A DNA stretch of 64,000 nucleotides from Corynebacterium uterequi (GCF_001021065.1 NZ_CP011546.1:248001-312000); one strand, 5' to 3'; positions 45,567-54,090 are shown, numbered from the stretch's first letter. Notes: generated from the letters alone by a model not told the origin. A program made the numbers and translations.

Positions 45567-46805
45567 ATGCGAGTTGCCATTGTTGCCGAATCTTTTCTTC
45601 CCAATGTCAACGGAGTGACCAACTCCGTTCTGCGCGTGCTGGAGCACCTTCGCGAGGAGGGCCACGAGGCCATCGTCATCGCCCCCGGCGCCCGCGATCA
45701 CCAGGAGGAAGTGCCGGACTACCTGGGATTTCCCATCGTCCGGGTGCCTACGGTCAAGGTGCCGCTCATCGACTCCCTGCCCATCGGCGTGCCCAACGCT
45801 ACGGTCTATGACACGCTGTCGTCGTTTGAGCCGGACGTGGTGCACCTCGCCAGCCCCTTCGTGCTGGGCGCGTCGGGCGCCTTCGCCTCCCAGCAGCTGG
45901 ACCTGCCCGCGGTGGCGCTGTACCAGGCCGACGTCGCCGGGTTTGCCACGAAGTACCACCTCGCGCCGCTGGCGGCCGCCGCGTGGGACTGGACCCGCAC
46001 CATCCACAACCTGTGCCAGCTCACGCTCGCGCCGAGCTCGCTGACCATCGCCGAGCTGGAAGACCACGGCATCAACAACGTGCACCACTGGGGCCGCGGC
46101 GTGGACGCCGAGCGCTTCCACCCGTCGAAGCGCAGCGAAACGCTGCGGCGGACCTGGGACCCCACCGGCACCAAGAAGGTGGTGGGGTTCGTCGGCCGCC
46201 TCGCGCCGGAGAAGGGTGTACACCGGTTGGTCAGCCTCGCGCACCGGCCGGACATTCAGCTCGTCATCGTCGGCGACGGCCCGTCCATGTCGGATCTGCA
46301 GGCCGAGCTTCCCACCGCCATCTTCACCGGCGCCCTCGGCGGCGAGGACCTGGCCCGGGCGTATGCCAGCCTTGATCTCTTCGTCCACGCCGGCGAGTTC
46401 GAGACGTTCTGCCAGGCCATCCAGGAGGCCCAGGCCTCCGGGGTGCCCACCATCGGACCGCGCGCCGGCGGGCCCGTCGACCTCATCGAGGAAGGCGTCA
46501 ACGGCCTGCTGCTCAACGTCTCCACCTTCAGCGCCGACCTGCCCAGCGCCGTCGATTACCTGCTCGACGACTGCCGCCACGACACGCTGCGGGCCAACGC
46601 CCGGGCCTCCATCGAGAACAAGACGTGGCGCGCGCTGTGCGAGCAGCTGCTCGGCTACTACGACCAGGCCATCGTCGCGGCGTCGACCGCGCCCCGTAGC
46701 CTGCTGTCGCGCGCCGTCGCCCTGCCGGTGCGCGCCGCCCGGAACTTCAACGCGAAGGTACGCGAACTGCCGCGGCGCCACCACCGCGGGGAGGGCGTGG
46801 CGTAG
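45567..46805 (+). CDS. mgtA: GT4 glycosyltransferase, MgtA-like alpha-mannosyltransferase
   Basis: A 412-aa GT-B enzyme. The N-terminal domain starts [20 protein letters not shown]; the donor domain has [18 protein letters not shown] and the E(x7)E-type motif [21 protein letters not shown] with [11 protein letters not shown]. Its location between menD and menG matches the C. glutamicum MgtA, which mannosylates glucuronosyl-diacylglycerol in lipomannan-like glycolipid synthesis. The specific activity is inferred from synteny. The start ATG 45567 follows AAAGTAGGAG. Confidence 0.82.
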   Translation: MRVAIVAESFLPNVNGVTNSVLRVLEHLREEGHEAIVIAPGARDHQEEVPDYLGFPIVRVPTVKVPLIDSLPIGVPNATVYDTLSSFEPDVVHLASPFVLGASGAFASQQLDLPAVALYQADVAGFATKYHLAPLAAAAWDWTRTIHNLCQLTLAPSSLTIAELEDHGINNVHHWGRGVDAERFHPSKRSETLRRTWDPTGTKKVVGFVGRLAPEKGVHRLVSLAHRPDIQLVIVGDGPSMSDLQAELPTAIFTGALGGEDLARAYASLDLFVHAGEFETFCQAIQEAQASGVPTIGPRAGGPVDLIEEGVNGLLLNVSTFSADLPSAVDYLLDDCRHDTLRANARASIENKTWRALCEQLLGYYDQAIVAASTAPRSLLSRAVALPVRAARNFNAKVRELPRRHHRGEGVA

Positions 46806-46823
46806 CGCAGGCTCGACGCTCGC

Positions 46824-46829
46824 TACACT
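46824..46829 (+). promoter_or_regulatory. -10 box of menG
   Basis: TACACT ends 7 nt before GTG 46837. Confidence 0.5.
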
Positions 46830-46836
46830 CAACCAG

Positions 46837-47523
46837 GTGGGACGAGCAGACCTGGACAAGCAGCCCTTCGACGTGGCGAAGATGTTCGACGCCGTGGGGC
46901 GCAAGTACGACCTGACCAATACCGTCATCTCCTTCGGCCAAGACCGGTACTGGCGCCGACGCACCCGGGAACGCCTGGCGCTGCAGCCGGGGGAGCGGGT
47001 CCTCGACGTCGCCGCCGGGACTGCCGTGTCCACCGAGGAGCTGGCGAAGTCCGGCGCGTGGTGCGTGGCCTGCGACTTCTCTCCCGGGATGCTCGCCGCC
47101 GGGGCGCATCGTGACGTGCCCAAGGTGGTGGGCGATGGCATGACCCTGCCGTTTGCAGACGAGAGCTTCGACGCCGTCACCATCTCTTACGGATTGCGCA
47201 ATATCCACGACTTCCGCGCAGCGCTACGCGAGTTCGCCCGGGTGACAAAGCCGGGCGGGAGGCTCACGGTCAACGAGTTCTCCACCCCCGTGGTGCCGGT
47301 GTTCGCCACCGCGTACAAGGAGTACCTCATGCGGCTGCTGCCAAAGGTAGCGCGCGTCGTGTCCTCGAACCCGGAGTCCTACGAGTACCTCGCCGAATCC
47401 ATCCGCGCGTGGCCGGACCAGGAGCAACTGGCGGCGGAGATCAACGCTAACGGCTGGCGGGAAGTCGGCTGGCAGAACCTCACCTTCGGCATTGTCGCCA
47501 TCCACTCCGCGGTAAAGGCGTAG
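46837..47523 (+). CDS. menG: Demethylmenaquinone methyltransferase
   Basis: A SAM-dependent methyltransferase of the UbiE/MenG family, 228 aa, performing the final C-methylation to menaquinone. Landmarks: [20 protein letters not shown], motif [36 protein letters not shown] and [20 protein letters not shown]. The GTG at 46837 gives [17 protein letters not shown], right behind a -10 box and without RBS. A longer upstream frame overlaps mgtA and is not coding. Confidence 0.94.
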   Translation: MGRADLDKQPFDVAKMFDAVGRKYDLTNTVISFGQDRYWRRRTRERLALQPGERVLDVAAGTAVSTEELAKSGAWCVACDFSPGMLAAGAHRDVPKVVGDGMTLPFADESFDAVTISYGLRNIHDFRAALREFARVTKPGGRLTVNEFSTPVVPVFATAYKEYLMRLLPKVARVVSSNPESYEYLAESIRAWPDQEQLAAEINANGWREVGWQNLTFGIVAIHSAVKA

Positions 47524-47566
47524 CCCGTCGTAAGGCAGATAGTCTAAGGCCCGTTAGCAGGAGGGG

Positions 47567-47764
47567 TTAGGCCGTCGTGGGGTGGGTTGAGTTTAGTTGC
47601 TTTCGGTGTTTGACGACGAGTGCGATGGTGACGTAGAAGGCCAGAAGACCGAAGAGGTATACGGCTGTGTCCTTGAGCGCGAGCAGGAGATCGCCGTGAA
47701 TGTACAGTGCGGTCAAGAGGCACAGCGCCCAGCCTGACCAGGCAAGGATAAGTGGTTTCTCCAT
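47567..47764 (-). CDS. 65-aa membrane protein, copy 2 of a duplicated cassette
   Basis: Paralogue of the gene at 38183-38380: the same length (65 aa), the same start pattern (MEKPLILAWSGWALCLLTAL), two hydrophobic helices (~3-20, ~30-48) and a basic tail (VVKHRKQLNSTH). The DNA just upstream is also shared: TTGCCGACAACTGTTAG here against TTGCCAACAACTACTAA there, ending a small ORF. It is convergent with menG. Confidence 0.7.
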   Translation of the reverse strand: MEKPLILAWSGWALCLLTALYIHGDLLLALKDTAVYLFGLLAFYVTIALVVKHRKQLNSTHPTTA

Positions 47765-47779
47765 GATGGTGGATACTCT

Positions 47780-47926
47780 CTAACAGTTGTCGGCAACGCC
47801 GATGAGTGTGCCACTTACTCCGGCGATGACACCGCCGGCAGGCGCCCGTAGCTTTTCCGGCCACTCCAGCAACGTACTTACCGAAGTAGGTTTTGCTGAC
47901 AGTTTGAGCCTAAGGCCGAGGATCAA
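47780..47926 (-). CDS. 48-codon ORF preceding the 65-aa membrane protein (locus 2)
   Basis: The frame reads LILGLRLKLSAKPTSVSTLL, then EWPEKLRAPAGGVIAGVSGT and LIGVADNC before TAG, ending 15 bp upstream of the membrane-protein start. The only plausible start is TTG 47926, and no RBS is seen. The Gly/Val-rich end has a membrane-peptide look. Similarity to the ORFs at 38394 and 38586 suggests common descent with later frameshifts. Confidence 0.35.
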   Translation of the reverse strand: MILGLRLKLSAKPTSVSTLLEWPEKLRAPAGGVIAGVSGTLIGVADNC

Positions 47927-47939
47927 GGACTTCCAAGAG

Positions 47940-48058
47940 CTTGGGTTGAAGTTGATCCTTGAGTATCAACTTTTGACCCTAAAGGATCAACAATGTGGGA
48001 AATCGTTGACAGGAGCTGACGAAAGAGGTGGGAGGGGAAGGTCTTCGTCAGCATGCAA
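47940..48058. other. Inverted repeats upstream of cassette copy 2
   Basis: AGTTGAT / ATCAACT (near 47950-47971) forms a 7-bp stem, and CTGACGAA / TTCGTCAG (near 48017-48052) an 8-bp stem. Either may be operator or leader structure for the minus-strand cassette. The remainder up to 48196 shows no gene. Confidence 0.4.
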
Positions 48059-48196
48059 GATTGCTGTTGGCTTTCCATGGGTGCGGTGAGAGGACCCCTC
48101 AGCAACGACACCGACTCCCCTGTGACCTGCAAGAGTGGCCGCGCCGGGTGTTGCTGCGGTGAAGACCGCCCTGACGGGAGGGGATCTGCAGCCACG

Positions 48197-49435
48197 TCAG
48201 CCCCACAACGGGGTATCCCGCCGAATGCGTCGCGCCGACCAGCCGGCGGCTCGCCATAGCCGGGCCATGAGGTCCCGGTCCTCGTCTGTGATGAGGTTCG
48301 CCATAAGCCGCGCCGCGGCGGGCATGAGCGTTGCGCCTACGGGGCCACGCAGCGCCAGCGGGCCCACCGCGGGCAGGAAACGGGGGTAGGTCAACAGGCG
48401 CGCCGCCGAGCGTGCCAGCACGAAGGCCTCCCCGTAATGCTCGCGCAGCGTCTCCGGCCAGCGGCGGGTGAGGTCTTCGGAGTCCGAGATCAGCTCGACG
48501 ACGAGCCCCGCCATCTCCATGCCGTAGTCGATGCCCTCGCCGTTGAGCGGGTTGACCCCGGCGGCGGCGTCGCCGATGAGTGCCCAGTTCGGTCCCGCGA
48601 CGCCGGATACCGCCCCGCCCATCGGCAGCAGGGCCGAGGCCACCTGGCTGGGTTCGCCGAGCCCGAACGCGTCGCGCTGCTGCTGAACGTAGGTGCGCAG
48701 CACTTTCTTCGTGTTCAGCCGCGCGGGGCGATCAGTGGTGGACAACGCCCCTAGGCCGACGTTGACCCGGCCGTCGCCTAGCGGGAAGAGCCAGCCGTAG
48801 CCAGGCTGCAGCTCCCCGGCGTCGTCGCGCAGTTCGACGTGGGAATGCATCCACTCCTCGTCGGCGCGCGTCGACGGTGCGTAGGCGCGCGCGGCGATGC
48901 CGTACACCTCGCCGCGGTGCCAGCGCCGCCCTAGCTGCTTGCCGACGGGGGAGCGCACGCCGTCGGCAACGATGACCCAGCGCGCCGATACCTCCCGGTC
49001 GCCGACCATCAGCGACGTGATCCGCCCGTCGACGATCGTGGGGTTGTCCACGGGGGCGTCGTCGACGAGCTCGGCGCCACGCTCCGCGGCGGTGCGCGCC
49101 AACAGCGCGTCGAACTGCGTGCGCGGCATGGCCGACCCCACGGTTCCGAAAGGGCTGTTAGGCCACGGGGCGGTGACGCTGCCGCCATAACCGTGCAGCT
49201 TTAGGCCCCGGTTGCGGTAGCGGGAGGTCACCGTGTCCGCCAACCCGAGGCGGGCCAACTGGGTGATCGCCCGCGGGGTGAGCCCGTCGCCGCAGGTCTT
49301 GTCGCGGCCCACCGGGGCGGCGTCGGCGAGCAACACATCCCACCCGGCCGCCACGGCGTAGAGGGCGGCGGCGGAGCCGGCCGGCCCGGCGCCGACGACG
49401 ACGACATCGTAGCTGCGCTTGAGTGGCGAGTTCAT
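48197..49435 (-). CDS. menJ: Menaquinone reductase MenJ (geranylgeranyl reductase family)
   Basis: An FAD-dependent oxidoreductase of 412 aa. The FAD motif is YDVVVVGAGPAGSAAALYA; CGDGLTPRAI is the family's substrate-side signature, GYGWLFPLGDGRVNVGLG follows, and NWALIGDAAAGVNPLNGEGI is the second FAD motif. In mycobacteria MenJ (Rv0561c) saturates one isoprene unit of menaquinone, and the same neighbours (menG, polyprenyl synthase) flank it. ATG 49435 is preferred: GACAAT lies 7 nt upstream and overlaps the alternative ATG 49444. Confidence 0.9.
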   Translation of the reverse strand: MNSPLKRSYDVVVVGAGPAGSAAALYAVAAGWDVLLADAAPVGRDKTCGDGLTPRAITQLARLGLADTVTSRYRNRGLKLHGYGGSVTAPWPNSPFGTVGSAMPRTQFDALLARTAAERGAELVDDAPVDNPTIVDGRITSLMVGDREVSARWVIVADGVRSPVGKQLGRRWHRGEVYGIAARAYAPSTRADEEWMHSHVELRDDAGELQPGYGWLFPLGDGRVNVGLGALSTTDRPARLNTKKVLRTYVQQQRDAFGLGEPSQVASALLPMGGAVSGVAGPNWALIGDAAAGVNPLNGEGIDYGMEMAGLVVELISDSEDLTRRWPETLREHYGEAFVLARSAARLLTYPRFLPAVGPLALRGPVGATLMPAAARLMANLITDEDRDLMARLWRAAGWSARRIRRDTPLWG

Positions 49436-49442
49436 GGCCGCC

Positions 49443-49448
49443 ATTGTC
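49443..49448 (-). promoter_or_regulatory. -10-like box of menJ
   Basis: GACAAT on the minus strand, 7 nt before ATG 49435. Confidence 0.35.
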
Positions 49449-49544
49449 TCACGGGGTGACCCTGGGATGAACCTGGGCAGTGGTTTCGACTACGGTAAAG
49501 GGGACTTTAATCGATTTTCCGGTGATTTTTGAGGTGCGCCCACC

Positions 49545-50567
49545 ATGACAGAAAGTCATACCCGCCCGAACGGCCGCGTTAGCGCCGTAGAGTTCGGGGA
49601 CGCGGAGCTGAATGCGCGACTAACCGCCGGCATGGACGCCGTCGAGGCGCTACTGCGCGCCGAGCTCGGGCAGGGCGAAGACTTCATCGTCGACAAGGTG
49701 CTCCACCTCGCCGTCGCCGGGGGCAAACGCTTCCGCCCCCTCATGGCGCTGCTGTCCTCCGAGTTCGGCTCCCGCCCGGGCAGCCCGGAGGTAGTGAAGG
49801 CGGCCGTCGTCGTCGAAACCGTGCACCTGGCCACCTTGTACCACGACGACGTCATGGACGAGGCCGACCGTCGCCGGGGAGTGGAATCCGCCAACTCCCG
49901 GTGGGACAACTCGGTCGCCATCCTCGCTGGCGACATCCTGCTCGCCCACGCCTCACGGCTCATGAGCGAGCTCGATACCCGCACCGTGCGGCACTTCGCC
50001 GAAACGTTCCGCACGCTCGTGACCGGCCAGATGCGAGAGACCATCGGCGCCTCCGCGGGCGGTGACGCCGCCGTCGAGCACTACATGAAGGTCATCACGG
50101 AGAAGACGGGCGTGCTCATCGCCTCCGCCGGCTTCCTCGGCGCCCTGCACTCCGGCGCCTCTGAGGAGCACATGGACGCCCTCTACAAGCTCGGCGGGCT
50201 CATCGGGATCATCTTCCAGATCGTCGACGACATGATCGACATCTTCTCCGCCGAGGAAGACTCCGGCAAGACCCCCGGCACGGACCTGCGCGAAGGGGTG
50301 TTCACCCTGCCCGTGCTGCTCGCACTGGGCGACGACAGTGCTGTGGGCGACGAGTTGCGCGGCCTGCTGACGGGGCCGCTAGCCAACGACGCCGACGTCA
50401 CCCGCGCTCTGGAGCTGCTGGAGGCCTCCGAGGGGCGTCGAAAGACCCGCGAGGTCATCGAGACCTACGTGGCCCAGGCCAACGAGCAGATCGCTCGCCT
50501 GCCGGAGTCGAGCGCCACGACTGCGCTTCGCCAGCTCATGGATTACACCGTGCAGCGGGTGGGATAG
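49545..50567 (+). CDS. Polyprenyl diphosphate synthase (menaquinone side chain)
   Basis: A trans-isoprenyl diphosphate synthase of 340 aa. The first Asp-rich motif is LYHDDVMDEADRRRG and the second IFQIVDDMIDIF; GGKRFRPLMALL, near residue 60, binds the allylic substrate. With menJ next door and the men genes around, it most likely makes the menaquinone prenyl tail, comparable to mycobacterial GrcC1. The exact chain length cannot be predicted safely. It is divergent from menJ across about 110 bp. Confidence 0.92.
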   Translation: MTESHTRPNGRVSAVEFGDAELNARLTAGMDAVEALLRAELGQGEDFIVDKVLHLAVAGGKRFRPLMALLSSEFGSRPGSPEVVKAAVVVETVHLATLYHDDVMDEADRRRGVESANSRWDNSVAILAGDILLAHASRLMSELDTRTVRHFAETFRTLVTGQMRETIGASAGGDAAVEHYMKVITEKTGVLIASAGFLGALHSGASEEHMDALYKLGGLIGIIFQIVDDMIDIFSAEEDSGKTPGTDLREGVFTLPVLLALGDDSAVGDELRGLLTGPLANDADVTRALELLEASEGRRKTREVIETYVAQANEQIARLPESSATTALRQLMDYTVQRVG

Positions 50568-50680
50568 CACGTTATTTGTAGCACTTCGACGCCGTTGAGC
50601 TGGCGATTTGCGCACCGATAGGGCCAGCGTAGTAAAGTCTTTCACGCACTGAACAACACAAATGTTGCTCAATGTGGTTA

Positions 50681-50762
50681 GCCAGGTTGCCCGAGCGGCC
50701 AAAGGGAGCGGACTGTAAATCCGCCGGCGTTGCCTTCAGAAGTTCGAATCTTCTACCTGGCA
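50681..50762 (+). tRNA. tRNA-Tyr (GTA)
   Basis: The acceptor GCCAGGT pairs with ACCTGGC, the anticodon GTA stands in GGACTGTAAATCC, there is a long variable arm, and the T-loop is TTCGAAT. CCA is not encoded. Confidence 0.95.
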
Positions 50763-50770
50763 CAGATTCA

Positions 50771-50805
50771 CCGCCTGCTTTGAGAAATCAAAGCAGGCGG
50801 TTTTT
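50771..50805 (+). terminator. Strong terminator after tRNA-Tyr
   Basis: CCGCCTGCTTTGA pairs with TCAAAGCAGGCGG around a GAAA tetraloop, followed by TTTTT. Confidence 0.93.
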
Positions 50806-50863
50806 GTTGCGCACGGCCACCGAGGGTGAAGTTGGCGGCGGGGCGGTGCGGCTGATTGAGGCG

Positions 50864-52030
50864 GGGCGTCGTGCATCGCCCCAAGCCTGCGGCTGGCCCC
50901 GGGCCACCAGCCCGAACGTTTGCTGTGAACCACTTTGCGTGGCTTACCCACCGTCACCCAGCGCCGGGAATCCTCCGCCCCAAGCGATGCACGTGCATCA
51001 CCTCCGTCTCTCACGGCTGGCCTCGAGTTGTCAGCCCGACCGTTTGCTGTGAACCACTATGCGCGGCATACCCAACCACGCCCGTCGGCGCCGGGAGTCC
51101 TCCGCCCCGAGCGATGCACGTGCATCGTCTCCGTCTCCCACGGTTGGCCCCGGGCCACCAGCCCGAACGTTTGCTGTGAACCACTATGCGCGGCATACCC
51201 AACCACGCCCGTCGGCGCCGGGAGTCCTCCACCCCAGGCGATGCACGTGCATCGCCCCTCACCTCCCACGGCTGACCTTAGGCCAACAGCCCGAACGCTT
51301 CTCGCGAACCACTATGCGCGGCATACCCGCCGTCATCCAGCGCTGGGAATCCTCCGCCCCGAGCGATGCACGTGCATCGCCTCCATCTCCCGCGGCTGGC
51401 CTCGAGTTGTCAGCCCGAACGTTTGCTGTGAACCACTATGCGCGGCATACCCAACCACCCTCACCCAGCGCCGGGGATCCTCCGCCCCGAGCGATGCACG
51501 TGCATCGCCCTCGTCTCCCGCAGTTAGCCCCGGGCCGCCAGGCCGACCGTTTGCTGTGAGCCACTATGCGCGGCATACCCGCCGTCATCCAGCGCCGGGA
51601 ATCCTCAGCCTCAAGCGATGCACGTGCATCGCCTCCATCTCCCACGGCTGGCCCCGGGCCGCCAGGCCGACCGTTTGCTGTGAGCCACTATGCGCGGCAT
51701 ACCCAACGGCGCCTGTCAGCGCCGGGAGTCCTCCACCCCAAGCGATGCACGTGCATCGCCTCCATCTCCCACGGCTGGCCCCGGGTCGCCAGCCCGAACG
51801 CTTCTCGCGAACCACTATGCGCGGCATACCCAACCACGCCCGCCGGCGCCGGGAATCCTCCACCCCAAGCGATGCACGTGCATCGCCCCCACCTACCGTG
51901 GCTGACCTTAGGCCAACAGCCCGAACGCTTCTCGCGAACCACTATGCGCGGCATACCCAACCACGCCCGTCGACGCCGGGAATCCTCCACCCCGAGCGAT
52001 GCACGTGCATCGCCCCTCACCTACCGTGGC
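50864..52030 (+). repeat. Tandem repeat array 2: nine full ~127-bp units plus a partial one
   Basis: Perfect palindromes GATGCACGTGCATC start at 50986, 51113, 51240, 51365, 51493, 51617, 51744, 51871 and 51998; spacings are 127, 127, 125, 128, 124, 127, 127 and 127. A half copy (GTGCATCGCC) at 50871 marks a worn first unit. The unit is the reverse complement of that in array 1. Each also holds the short inverted repeat TATGC-GCG-GCATA. Two sequence classes occur, with CGTTTGCTGTGA or CGCTTCTCGCGA at the same place. ORFs run through all frames, but the period is not a codon multiple. Confidence 0.88.
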
Positions 52031-52040
52031 GAACTTCCGC

Positions 52041-52065
52041 GGCTACACCCTCAACTGCGAAGGCC
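52041..52065 (-). repeat. ISL3-type end motif, right of array 2
   Basis: GGCTACACCCTCAACTGCGA (ending AGGCC) is the inverted form of the motif left of array 1, and the preceding GGCGAACTTCC also matches that boundary. Bases 52066-52184 contain a Lys-rich open frame (VKKAYKLAICALKKSRVN) with no start, perhaps a gene tail. Confidence 0.6.
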
Positions 52066-52184
52066 CGATCAAGGCGGTGAAAAAGGCCTACAAGCTGGCG
52101 ATTTGTGCGCTTAAGAAGTCTCGGGTTAACCTGTTCAAGGCTTCAACGGAGCGGCTCGAAAGAAAAGCTTCACATTGAGGTCAT

Positions 52185-52257
52185 GCCCCCTTAGCTCAGT
52201 CGGCAGAGCGTCTCCATGGTAAGGAGAAGGTCAACAGTTCGATTCTGTTAGGGGGCT
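52185..52257 (+). tRNA. tRNA-Thr (GGT)
   Basis: The acceptor GCCCCCT pairs with AGGGGGC; anticodon GGT in CTCCATGGTAAGGAG; D-arm AGCTCAGTCGGCAGAGC; T-arm TTCGATT. Confidence 0.95.
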
Positions 52258-52297
52258 CTGTTACTATCCAGGGTCTTTTCCTCGGTGGTAACGGTGT

Positions 52298-52371
52298 GGC
52301 GGTGTAGCTCAGCTGGTGAGAGCGCGCGACTCATAATCGCGAGGTCGAGAGTTCGAGTCTCTCCACCGCTA
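52298..52371 (+). tRNA. tRNA-Met (CAT)
   Basis: The acceptor GGCGGTG pairs with CACCGCT (one G-T pair); anticodon CAT in CGACTCATAATCG; T-arm TTCGAGT. CCA follows in the DNA (52372-52374). Strong first acceptor pairs suggest the elongator type. Confidence 0.93.
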
Positions 52372-52466
52372 CCACGGCCGCTGCACGGCGGCCAGACTGC
52401 ATCGGAAGACCTTATGGTCATCTGGTATGGTTGCCCGTATCGTTCGCAATCGCGGAGGATGCACCA

Positions 52467-52539
52467 AGGGGCGTGGCGCAATTGGTAGCGCAACGGTCTC
52501 CAAAACCGTAGGTTGCAGGTTCGAGTCCTGTCGCCCCTG
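52467..52539 (+). tRNA. tRNA-Trp (CCA)
   Basis: The acceptor AGGGGCG pairs with CGCCCCT; anticodon CCA in GTCTCCAAAAC; T-arm TTCGAGT. It lies 24 bp upstream of secE, the usual bacterial order. Confidence 0.95.
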
Positions 52540-52563
52540 CAAAACTCTTCTCAAAGGAGTGCT

Positions 52564-52905
52564 GTGACTGATCAGACGCCGCAGACGAAGGCCACTGGCC
52601 GTCATTCGCGCGAGGAATCACGTCCGGCCGGTAAGCGCCAGCTTTCCGGCTCTAGCACCGTTTCCGCCTCCGATGTCAAGGCCAAGGCGGCAGCCTCTAC
52701 GACCAACTCCGATAGCTACGGCGGGGGAGTGGGCGCCTTCGTTCCCGAGGTTGTTTCCGAGATGCGCAAGGTCATCTGGCCGACCGGCCGAGAAATGGTG
52801 ACCTACACTCTCGTGGTCTTCTCCTTCCTCATCTTCATGACCGCCCTGGTGTGGGGCGTCGACCAGCTGGCGAACATGGGGATTACCGCCGTCCTCGCCC
52901 CCTAG
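52564..52905 (+). CDS. secE: Preprotein translocase subunit SecE
   Basis: A 113-aa single-helix SecE: a long hydrophilic Ser/Lys-rich N-terminus, then the family signature FVPEVVSEMRKVIWPTGREM and one membrane helix (VVFSFLIFMTALVWGVDQL). It clamps SecY in the Sec translocon. GTG 52564 follows CAAAGGAGTGCT. Confidence 0.94.
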   Translation: MTDQTPQTKATGRHSREESRPAGKRQLSGSSTVSASDVKAKAAASTTNSDSYGGGVGAFVPEVVSEMRKVIWPTGREMVTYTLVVFSFLIFMTALVWGVDQLANMGITAVLAP

Positions 52906-52932
52906 GCTAGGGTGGAAGTCACATACAACATC

Positions 52933-52963
52933 ATCCCGTCAGACCCTCTAGGGTCGGCGGGAT
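52933..52963 (+). terminator. Hairpin between secE and nusG
   Basis: ATCCCG...CGGGAT with an inner GACCC/GGGTC stem (TCTA loop), followed by AATTTATT. The weak U-tract suggests partial termination. Confidence 0.55.
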
Positions 52964-53065
52964 AATTTATTGCCCTGCCCGGGGCTTAAGATGGCGACAG
53001 TCGGGGCCGAAAGCCTTCAGCGCCCCATCACGTGTCCCTGGGATCAATCGACATTGGGAGAGCAT

Positions 53066-53896
53066 ATGAGCGAGGAAAGCACGAACTTCGACGAGCAGGT
53101 CGACGCCGCCCACACCGAGGGCGCCATCGAGGTTGAGGAGCAGCCGGTACAGGAAGCCGACCTTGACATCGTGGCGGCCGCCGAAGACTCCGCCAACGAG
53201 TCCGACGCCGCGCCGGCGGGTGCCGACGCCGCCGAGGAGACCGACGGCGACGCCGACTACCGTCGCCGCCTGCGCGAGTTCACCCGCGAGCTGAAGAAGC
53301 AGTCCGGCCAGTGGTACATCATCCAGACCTATTCCTCCTATGAGAACAAGGTGAAGACCAACCTGGAGATGCGCGCCCAGACCCTTGAGGTGGAGGAGTA
53401 CATCCACGAGGTCGTCGTCCCGGTCGAGCAGATCGTGGAGATGAAGGACGGCAAGAAGAAGATCGTCAAGCGCAAGCTGCTCCCCGGCTACGTGCTGGTG
53501 CGCATGGACATGAATGACCGGGCCTGGTCCGTCGTGCGCGACACCCCCGGTGTGACGAGCTTCGTCGGCAACGAGGGTAACGCCACCGTCGTCCGCCCGC
53601 GCGACGTCGCTAAGTTCCTCATGCCGAAGCAGGCGGCCACCGCCGACGGTAGCGCCGCCACCAACGCGGACGGCGAGATGGTCATTGCCATGCCGGAAGA
53701 GCAGTCGGCGCCGAAGTTCTCCCACGGCTACCAGGTGGGCGACGCCGTGACGATCCTGTCTGGCGCGTTTGCATCGGTGGCCGCCACGATTTCTGAGATC
53801 GACCCCGCCACCGGCAAGATCCAGGCGCTGGTCTCCATCTTCGGCCGCGACACCCCGGTGGAACTCACCCCGGACCAGATCAAGAAGATCGACTAG
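53066..53896 (+). CDS. nusG: Transcription termination/antitermination factor NusG
   Basis: A 276-aa NusG. An acidic ~75-residue N-terminal extension typical of actinobacteria precedes the NGN domain (WYIIQTYSSYENKVKTNLEM; LPGYVLVRMDMNDRAWSVV; TPGVTSFVG), and a KOW domain closes the protein (YQVGDAVTILSGAFASVAAT). It links RNA polymerase to Rho or to the ribosome. ATG 53066 follows TTGGGAGAGCAT. Confidence 0.95.
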   Translation: MSEESTNFDEQVDAAHTEGAIEVEEQPVQEADLDIVAAAEDSANESDAAPAGADAAEETDGDADYRRRLREFTRELKKQSGQWYIIQTYSSYENKVKTNLEMRAQTLEVEEYIHEVVVPVEQIVEMKDGKKKIVKRKLLPGYVLVRMDMNDRAWSVVRDTPGVTSFVGNEGNATVVRPRDVAKFLMPKQAATADGSAATNADGEMVIAMPEEQSAPKFSHGYQVGDAVTILSGAFASVAATISEIDPATGKIQALVSIFGRDTPVELTPDQIKKID

Positions 53897-53946
53897 TTCC
53901 TTAAGGAATTTGGGACCGGCGCGAGCGCCGTTCTATGCTAGTTCCT

Positions 53947-53974
53947 CGTGTGTGCCTATTGTCAGGCGCACACG
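53947..53974 (+). other. Hairpin between nusG and rplK
   Basis: CGTGTGTGCCT pairs with AGGCGCACACG (one G-U pair) over a 6-nt loop. There is no U-tract, so it may be an RNA-stability or leader structure ahead of the L11 operon. Confidence 0.45.
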
Positions 53975-54090
53975 CTGACTACACGTCTCCCCGGTGGCCT
54001 GTGTAAGGCAGGCATCCGGACGGGCCGCGTCCACGGTGTATGAAGCCATGTGCGTGGCGCGACGCCCGGTACCAAGGAAAGAGGAACGCA

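Noticed and set aside
46216..46836. N-terminal extension of menG into mgtA
   Set aside because: The extension is an out-of-frame reading of the glycosyltransferase gene; the family start matches GTG 46837 behind a -10 box.
50935..52080. Long plus-strand open frame (381 codons) through array 2
   Set aside because: Same reason: the 127-bp period changes frame each unit, other frames are equally open, and no RBS or start context is present.
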